23,460 bases of DNA, from positions 1 to 23,460 of the forward strand of contig PEVZ01000057.1 of the NCBI GenBank assembly GCA_002779665.1, in the 5' to 3' direction. How positions within the stretch are numbered: the first letter of the stretch is position 1; each line of letters starts with the position of its first letter. Positions 18,617 through 23,460 of the stretch are shown one piece after another. The position numbers and the translations under genes are program-made. A model generated the notes under the pieces. The model was given only the letters and a program-made list of their open reading frames with translations. It did no database searches and was not told the DNA's origin. The stretch is from Candidatus Roizmanbacteria bacterium CG06_land_8_20_14_3_00_34_14. GTDB lineage: Bacteria > Patescibacteriota > Microgenomatia > UBA1406 > GWC2-37-13.

Positions 18617-20398
18617 TTATCTATATCCCTTTGCTTGAATATTAAAAAGTTCCGCATATAATCCCTTCATTTTCATAAGCGTTTCATGGCTTCCTTCTTC
18701 AATAATCGCTCCTTCATTTAAAACAAGAATTTTATCGGCATTTCGGACTGTTGAAAACCTGTGAGAAATTATTATTACTGTTTTATCTTTTTGTAATTCC
18801 TGGACTCGCTGAAATATTTCATATTCAGCTTTGGCGTCGATTGCACTGGTTGGTTCGTCAAGAATTAGAATTGGGGCGTTTTTGAAAAAAGCCCGAGCCA
18901 ATGCGAGCTTTTGCCATTGTCCCCCTGATAAATCAATACCATCTTTAAACATTTTTCCGATTATTTGATTGAATTTATTTGGTAAATCTTTCAAATATTC
19001 ATCGGCTCCAGATTTTTTTATTGCATCTTTTAAAAGTTCAAGATTATTAATTTGTTTTTGATCACCAAAATATACATTTTCCTTAAAAGTAAATTGATAT
19101 TTTATAAAGTCTTGAAATAAAGCACCAATCTCGCTATACCATTTTTCAAGATTAATATTTTTAATATTAATTCCATTTACAAGTATTTCTCCATCGGTCA
19201 CATCATAAAATCTTAAGAGTAATTTTATTAAGGTTGTTTTTCCGGCTCCATTTTCTCCCACTAAAGCAATCTTCTCACCGTTTTTTATAGACAAATTAAA
19301 ATCTTTCAAAATATATCGTTTAGTGTTGGGATATTTAAAAGAAATATTTTTGAATTCAATTATAGGAGGAAAAGGTGAAGGTGGAACTGTTATTGCTTCA
19401 CTTGGAGAATGAACTACTCTTGTCATAGCCATAAATTCAAAATATTTTTCTATATATTTATTTCGCATATTTATACTTGAGTAATGATCAAGAACTCCGT
19501 GAGCTCCAAGCATAATATTTTGAGTCTGTTGAAAATAAAGAGTAAATTGTCCAATTCCTAAAGAACCAGCTAAAACTGCTTTAAGGTTGAGATACTGTGT
19601 AAAAAGAAAGGCAACAAGCTCAATTAAACGAGTACCAACGACGCTTGGCAAACCAGATTCTGAAGCTTTTGTAAATTTTTGAGTATAAAGTTTTTGATGG
19701 TTTTTAACTTTATTATAAAGGACATCTCCAGTTTTATAAATAGCCACTTCTTTTGATGTTCCATCTTGAGACAAGAGATTTTTAATATATTGAGAAACTC
19801 TAACCAAAAGAGATCTTTCTTCAACAAAATATTTCCAAACTTTATTTCTATATTGATCAAGAGAAAAAAAGGAAGGTATAACGGCTATTAGCATCAGAGG
19901 AACAAATAATGGAAATGTAATTGACACAACGATTGACGCAGTAATAAATTTAAAAGCCGAATCAATAATTGCTGTAATCCTCATTACATTTACTCCTATT
20001 GTTCCCTTTACACCTTCAAGCTGTGACAGAAGATTCTGAAATTCTGAATTTTCAAAAGTCGCCGGGTCAAGTTGAGTTAATTTTCTTTGTATTTGAAGAT
20101 CAATATAATTTTCCATACGAGTATCAAGAAGAACTGATTGAGTTTCAAGAAAACTTGTGATAATCATAAGCGCCAACGTAGATACGACAAAAGAAATAAT
20201 TAAACCTGTTAAATCAGATAAAGTTAATGCTTGACGACTTCCCAAAAGATCAAGGAGTTTTGAAAGAATCAAAACTAAAATAAATGGGTATAATGTTCCT
20301 TGATAAATTGTTCCTACCACAGATAACACGGCAAAAAATCTATTGGCCGCCCAAGACAATTGAAGAATTCTCCAACAGTACTTTAAAGTTTTTTTCAT
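18617..20398 (-). CDS. ABC exporter, fused permease and ATPase
   Basis: A 593-residue half-transporter of the MsbA/MdlB type. The N-terminal part (about 1-320) holds the membrane domain with hydrophobic segments near 20-45, 65-82, 145-182 and 250-285. The nucleotide-binding domain (about 345-593) has Walker A GENGAGKTT (381-389), Q-loop Q429, signature LSGGQ (490-494), Walker B LILDE with E515, and H-loop H546. It should work as a homodimer that exports an unknown substrate using ATP. The start at 20398 faces the divergent PaaX/Cas2-like regulator across 158 bases that contain a palindromic operator candidate. The retropepsin-like gene lies downstream. Confidence 0.93.
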   Translation of the reverse strand: MKKTLKYCWRILQLSWAANRFFAVLSVVGTIYQGTLYPFILVLILSKLLDLLGSRQALTLSDLTGLIISFVVSTLALMIITSFLETQSVLLDTRMENYIDLQIQRKLTQLDPATFENSEFQNLLSQLEGVKGTIGVNVMRITAIIDSAFKFITASIVVSITFPLFVPLMLIAVIPSFFSLDQYRNKVWKYFVEERSLLVRVSQYIKNLLSQDGTSKEVAIYKTGDVLYNKVKNHQKLYTQKFTKASESGLPSVVGTRLIELVAFLFTQYLNLKAVLAGSLGIGQFTLYFQQTQNIMLGAHGVLDHYSSINMRNKYIEKYFEFMAMTRVVHSPSEAITVPPSPFPPIIEFKNISFKYPNTKRYILKDFNLSIKNGEKIALVGENGAGKTTLIKLLLRFYDVTDGEILVNGINIKNINLEKWYSEIGALFQDFIKYQFTFKENVYFGDQKQINNLELLKDAIKKSGADEYLKDLPNKFNQIIGKMFKDGIDLSGGQWQKLALARAFFKNAPILILDEPTSAIDAKAEYEIFQRVQELQKDKTVIIISHRFSTVRNADKILVLNEGAIIEEGSHETLMKMKGLYAELFNIQAKGYR

Positions 20399-20522
20399 CT
20401 AAATAATATTTTACAATTACACATTCCTCATAGCAAGCCCACAAAGTATCTATTTTATGTCATTGTATGATTTTCGTAAACTATTTTATTACCGTCTATA
20501 TATGTTTAGATTAATTACCTTA

Positions 20523-20540
20523 TTGACACGATCGTGACAA
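20523..20540. promoter_or_regulatory. Palindromic operator candidate at the regulator promoter
   Basis: TTGACACGATCGTGACAA is symmetric at 16 of 18 positions, with a perfect 10-bp core CACGATCGTG (20527-20536). Its first six bases, TTGACA, are a consensus -35 box. Candidate -10 boxes are TACCAT (20546-20551, 17-base spacer) or TATAAT (20551-20556, long 22-base spacer). A repressor bound here would block the promoter of the PaaX/Cas2-like gene, and it could also affect the divergent ABC gene. The core contains GATC, the predicted target of the methylase at 3583-4545. Confidence 0.65.
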
Positions 20541-20589
20541 AAAAGTACCATATAATATGAGCCATAAAAATATTAAATATGGAAGGTTA

Positions 20590-21147
20590 ATGAAAGGAAT
20601 ATTAATGTATTTTGTTGATGCTTTAGTTGACACCTATTCATCAATCGAAGCTCGAAGAGGAAGAGGTCTATCCTCATTGATTGATGGCGTAGAATATCTA
20701 ATGAGCGAGGTAAAGGAACGTAGTGAAAAAAGAAAAAAAATACTAAGGTCTCTTAAAAAACTCGAAAAAAATGAAATTATTGAGTTAATCGAAAAAGACG
20801 ATAAAGTAACAGTTTATTTAAGAGATGTAAATAATCCTAAAATAATTGAGTATTCAATTAAATCAATTTTGAAATATAAGCAAGAAAAAAAAAGATGGAA
20901 TAAAAAATGGTTTTTAGTATTTTTCGACGTACCTGAAATTCAACGAAACAAACGGGATTATCTTAGAAAATTTTTAAAACAACTTGGTTTTTATGGATAT
21001 CAAAAAAGCGTTTATCTTTTTCCTTATGAATGTGAAAAAGAAGTAGAATTAATAAAAAAGATGGTTGAGGGAGCAAAATATATGAAGTATATTATTGCCG
21101 AGAAAATTGAAGATGAAAATTTAGCTAAAAAATATTTCGCTTTGTAA
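20590..21147 (+). CDS. PaaX-like regulator with Cas2-like domain
   Basis: About 185 residues from ATG 20590. The N-terminal half looks like a winged-helix region (EKRKKILRSLKKLEKNEIIE, then a beta hairpin DDKVTVYLRD). The C-terminal half, KWFLVFFDVPEIQRNKRDYL followed by RKFLKQLGFYGYQKSVYLFP, matches the ferredoxin-like Cas2/PaaX central domain. There is no CRISPR array or other cas gene here, so a transcriptional repressor is more likely than an adaptation nuclease. The frame opens at ATG 20557, but that codon abuts a TATAAT box. ATG 20590 follows GGAAGG, and ATG 20605 follows AAAGGA at good spacing, so an internal start is likely. The palindrome just upstream suggests autoregulation. Confidence 0.8.
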   Translation: MKGILMYFVDALVDTYSSIEARRGRGLSSLIDGVEYLMSEVKERSEKRKKILRSLKKLEKNEIIELIEKDDKVTVYLRDVNNPKIIEYSIKSILKYKQEKKRWNKKWFLVFFDVPEIQRNKRDYLRKFLKQLGFYGYQKSVYLFPYECEKEVELIKKMVEGAKYMKYIIAEKIEDENLAKKYFAL

Positions 21148-21179
21148 TTATTTGATTATTGTAAATTAAATAATTACAA
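21142..21179. terminator. Inverted repeat between convergent genes
   Basis: TTGTAATTATTT (21142-21153) and AAATAATTACAA (21168-21179) are perfect 12-bp inverted arms around 14 bases. They overlap the stop codons of the PaaX-like gene and of the convergent SAM hydrolase-family gene. The stem is nearly all A/T and lacks a following T-run, so a terminator role on both strands is plausible but weak. Confidence 0.4.
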
Positions 21180-21987
21180 TCTCACTTCCTACCTTTGGGT
21201 GATTGAATTCGTCGACACCGGTCGTCGGCTTATCCTCGGTGAAATGTCTCCAAACGCTAATTTCGAGGAATCGGTTATCTTTCTTTCCTGATGAACCAGG
21301 ATAGATAACTAATTCACCAGGAATTCCGCCAAATAAATTTTTTACATATTTGGCTTTTTTTACAATCTGATTAATCTGTAGTCCAACAATTTCCCCATAC
21401 TCATATTTTCCTTTAAAATCCTCCTCGACCATCGTTGTCTTAATATTTCCATAATTATCAATATGGCCAATATGTTTTCCTTCAAGCATAGGAATATTAT
21501 CCAATCCAATTTCCTCAAGCTCCAGTTCGTCTTCCATATAATCCATAAGGTAGGCGGAAAGTCTTGAATACAAATCCCGCGAATGGAATTGACCTTTTTC
21601 ATTGACTCCGCTATAGGTAAATAGTTCATCAATTCTTGGCTTAATCATAGAAAAATCATAACCGGCATTTGGACCAAGAAGGTGAATTCCTGATTTTAAT
21701 TTCATAATAACGGGAAGAGCTCCTGCCGCTTTTTCGATACTTGTTTTTGAATGAAGACGGGGGTCGGTATTTTGAAAGATCACCGTCTCTAAAGGTTGAC
21801 CATATCTTTCTATATCTTCGACTAATTGATTAATAAGAAAACTGGTATGAATTGTTGATGGAGTAGAGGAGACAAAACTAATATTTGCATTTGTACTATC
21901 TTTCAAAAAACCTTCAACACTAATTTTAATTTCTTGACAAGTCAGGGAATCGCTTGCCCAATCAGCCAAAACTATTAATTTTTTCAT
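21166..21987 (-). CDS. SAM hydrolase/adenosyltransferase family protein (DUF62)
   Basis: The 273-residue protein resembles the S-adenosylmethionine hydroxide adenosyltransferase family, which uses water to split SAM into adenosine and methionine. Visible family traits are GPNAGYDFSMI near residue 109, FHSRDLYSRLSAYL near 138 (family form FHGRD), and the second-domain motif GHIDNYGNIKTT near 178. The N-terminus, VLADWASDSLTCQEIK, departs from the usual TDFG start, so activity is uncertain. The gene starts six bases after the stop of the PRC/MgtE_N/CBS gene on the same strand, so the two are probably cotranscribed. Confidence 0.78.
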   Translation of the reverse strand: MKKLIVLADWASDSLTCQEIKISVEGFLKDSTNANISFVSSTPSTIHTSFLINQLVEDIERYGQPLETVIFQNTDPRLHSKTSIEKAAGALPVIMKLKSGIHLLGPNAGYDFSMIKPRIDELFTYSGVNEKGQFHSRDLYSRLSAYLMDYMEDELELEEIGLDNIPMLEGKHIGHIDNYGNIKTTMVEEDFKGKYEYGEIVGLQINQIVKKAKYVKNLFGGIPGELVIYPGSSGKKDNRFLEISVWRHFTEDKPTTGVDEFNHPKVGSEIVII

Positions 21988-21993
21988 AAAAAA

Positions 21994-23208
21994 CTATTTT
22001 ATCCTATCAAGGACATAATTTGTAATATCGTCAAAGTTTACTACACCTTCCAATCGTTTTTCCTGATTGATAACAGGTAATGATGAAAGATGGTATTTTA
22101 AAAACTTTTTCATGGCAATTTCAACCGGTGTTGTGAGATGAATAACGATCAAACTTTGAGTCATAAACTTATATAGTGGCATATCCAAATCTTCCTTCAT
22201 CACTTCGTGCAAACTGACAACTCCAATTAGTTGTTTTTCTTTATTGACGGCATAAATATTATATAAAGAGGAAAAATCCTTTGTCCCAGTTTTAATTTTT
22301 TCGACTATATGGCGGACTGTATCCTCAGGTCCAACTGTCAGATATTCAGTAGTTAATAATGAGCCGATTGGTTCATTTGATAATTCTAACAAATGAATAA
22401 TTTTATTTTTTACCTGCGGACTTAATTTTTCCATCACCTCATCTCTTTTTTTCTTTGATAATGTTAAAAGGACATCAGTGGCTTCATCGGGATCCAAAAA
22501 AGAGACTAATTTTGCCGCTTTTTCTATTTGAAAATGTTTAAAAAGAGCCGTTTGGAAATTTATATTCAAATTGCCAATGACTTCGGCGGCTTTTTCCGTA
22601 TCTAATATTTTTAGGAATTTTCGAGCGTTAATAACGTTGGTTTTTTCAAGATAATCGGCCAAATCTTCTGGTCTAATTTTTTCTAATTTCTCCTCTTTTT
22701 TTCGAAGTTTGACATTACCTCGAATTAACTCTAATGGTTGTATATCTGCCCAGGAAAGAAATTGAGATGCTAATTTTATATTGAAAAATGAAGCAATTTT
22801 AAAAAAATTATCGGCGCCGATTCGAAGTCGTCTAAATATCCCAAGAATCCCAACGTCAACTCCGGCAATAGATAATTTTTCTTTATCCTGCATCGCAACA
22901 TCGTTGACACGGACGACCTTATTTCCTTTTAGGTCAATAATTTGTTTATCGAGTAAATTCTTGACAAGATAGAGTTCATTTTCCTCTAAATTTGTACCTA
23001 AAAAATTTTTTTCAATCCGTATAATTTTATTAATTTTTTGAAGGTAATCAGTAGAAATTATTAATTTTTCTTTGGCTTGGTTTTTGATAACAATTTTTGT
23101 AACAATTGGATTTTCTGCCACCAAAAAAATCATATCTTCCAAATATCCGACGTAGATATTGTCTTCCGTATACACCTTTTTTCCAACAATTTCAGAAAAG
23201 TAGAGCAT
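21994..23208 (-). CDS. Soluble PRC-barrel, MgtE_N and CBS domain protein
   Basis: A 404-residue protein. PRC-barrel-like repeats lie at about 1-75 and 83-150. An MgtE N-terminal superhelical domain follows at about 185-285, with repeats such as EKAAEVIGNLNINFQTALF, EKAAKLVSFLDPDEATDVLL and KRDEVMEKLSP. Two CBS domains complete it (about 288-345 and 348-404, ending LPVINQEKRLEGVVNFDDI). In MgtE these cytoplasmic domains sense Mg2+ and gate the channel, but here no membrane segment follows. It may therefore regulate a separate metal transporter, of which none is in the window, or sense nucleotides. It is upstream of, and probably cotranscribed with, the SAM hydrolase-family gene. No Shine-Dalgarno site is seen. 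Confidence 0.88.
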   Translation of the reverse strand: MLYFSEIVGKKVYTEDNIYVGYLEDMIFLVAENPIVTKIVIKNQAKEKLIISTDYLQKINKIIRIEKNFLGTNLEENELYLVKNLLDKQIIDLKGNKVVRVNDVAMQDKEKLSIAGVDVGILGIFRRLRIGADNFFKIASFFNIKLASQFLSWADIQPLELIRGNVKLRKKEEKLEKIRPEDLADYLEKTNVINARKFLKILDTEKAAEVIGNLNINFQTALFKHFQIEKAAKLVSFLDPDEATDVLLTLSKKKRDEVMEKLSPQVKNKIIHLLELSNEPIGSLLTTEYLTVGPEDTVRHIVEKIKTGTKDFSSLYNIYAVNKEKQLIGVVSLHEVMKEDLDMPLYKFMTQSLIVIHLTTPVEIAMKKFLKYHLSSLPVINQEKRLEGVVNFDDITNYVLDRIK

Positions 23209-23261
23209 TTATTAAATTTCTAATTTCTAATTAACTTAAAAATAACCAAGATACAAATTCC

Positions 23262-23347
23262 AATTTGGTTTATTGGTAATTGAATATTGAAATTTGTTTG
23301 TTCCCCTGCCTGCCGGCAGGCAAGTTGTAATTTGGTTATTGGTTATT
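23262..23347. repeat. Palindrome flanked by direct repeats
   Basis: A perfect 16-bp palindrome, TGCCTGCCGGCAGGCA (23307-23322), stands out as GC-rich in AT-rich DNA. It lies between two similar copies of 'aatttggttattggttatt' (23262-23281 and 23329-23347). The layout looks like a small dispersed repeat element. Related 'ttggttatt' sequence occurs at 17702-17785. Confidence 0.6.
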
Positions 23348-23391
23348 ATTAATATAATATTTCATTATATATGAAATTATCACGGTTAATA

Positions 23392-23400
23392 TGCTATAAT
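23392..23400 (+). promoter_or_regulatory. Extended -10 promoter of the tRNA gene
   Basis: TGCTATAAT is a perfect extended -10 box ending 15 bases before the tRNA 5' end at 23416. The -35 region is poor (ATGAAA at 23371-23376, 18-base spacer), which is common for extended -10 promoters. Confidence 0.7.
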
Positions 23401-23415
23401 TTTTAGAAGTTTTTA

Positions 23416-23460
23416 GGGCGTGTAGTTTAATGGTAAAACACATCTCTGATAAAGATGAGA
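23416..23460 (+). tRNA. tRNA-Ile (anticodon GAT), 5' part
   Basis: Acceptor strand GGGCGTG, T8, D-arm GTTT-AATGGTA-AAAC, then the anticodon arm CATCT-CTGATAA-AGATG, which places GAT at positions 34-36. The gene runs off the window end at the variable loop, so the T-arm and the acceptor 3' strand cannot be checked. Confidence 0.88.

Noticed and set aside
20557..21147. Cas2 and therefore a CRISPR locus
   Set aside because: The Cas2-like fold sits behind a winged-helix region, as in PaaX regulators; there is no cas1, no other cas gene and no spaced repeat array in the window.

Overview
The window is a low-GC, densely packed bacterial segment with short or overlapping gene junctions and few Shine-Dalgarno sequences. 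The gene mix includes LemA-HtpX, a NYN protein, MurT/GatD, a PaaX/Cas2-like regulator and a CPR-style ATP synthase c subunit. Together with AT-rich 'ttggttatt' spacer repeats, this suggests a member of the Candidate Phyla Radiation (Patescibacteria), perhaps Microgenomates. That placement is inference from gene content and style; no marker was aligned.

Left part (1-3533, + strand): lemA, htpX, a NYN-domain gene broken by one missing A in a homopolymer, and murT. Middle part (3583-8592): two complete Type II restriction-modification cassettes in a row. The first (3583-5982) holds a DpnM/Dam-like GATC methyltransferase, a MutH/Sau3AI-like endonuclease and a second amino-methyltransferase with an HPPY motif. 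It lies exactly between murT and gatD, two genes whose products form one enzyme. The second (6753-8592) holds an NgoPII-like endonuclease and an M.HaeIII-like C5 methyltransferase (predicted GGCC) and lies between gatD and dnaE. Every gene from murT to dnaE points the same way with tiny gaps or ATGA overlaps, so housekeeping and defence genes may share transcripts.

Centre (8604-18202, + strand): dnaE with an apparently complete PHP metal site, then an F-type ATP synthase operon in the order atpZ-B-E-F-H-A-G-D-C. AtpH keeps only its C-terminal domain. A strong hairpin lies between atpA and atpG.

Right part: on the minus strand an ABC exporter and a small retropepsin-like protease run toward atpC and end in a likely terminator. 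Divergent from the exporter is a PaaX/Cas2-like regulator, preceded by a near-perfect 18-bp palindrome centred on GATC. It converges on a minus-strand pair: a divergent SAM hydrolase-family protein and a soluble PRC-MgtE_N-CBS protein. The window ends in a repeat-rich spacer with a 16-bp palindrome, an extended -10 promoter and the first half of a tRNA-Ile(GAT) gene.

The most notable region is the double restriction-modification block wired into the murT-gatD-dnaE gene string. Its first cassette pairs a MutH-family nuclease with a DpnM-type methylase and adds a second methylase that is translationally coupled to gatD.
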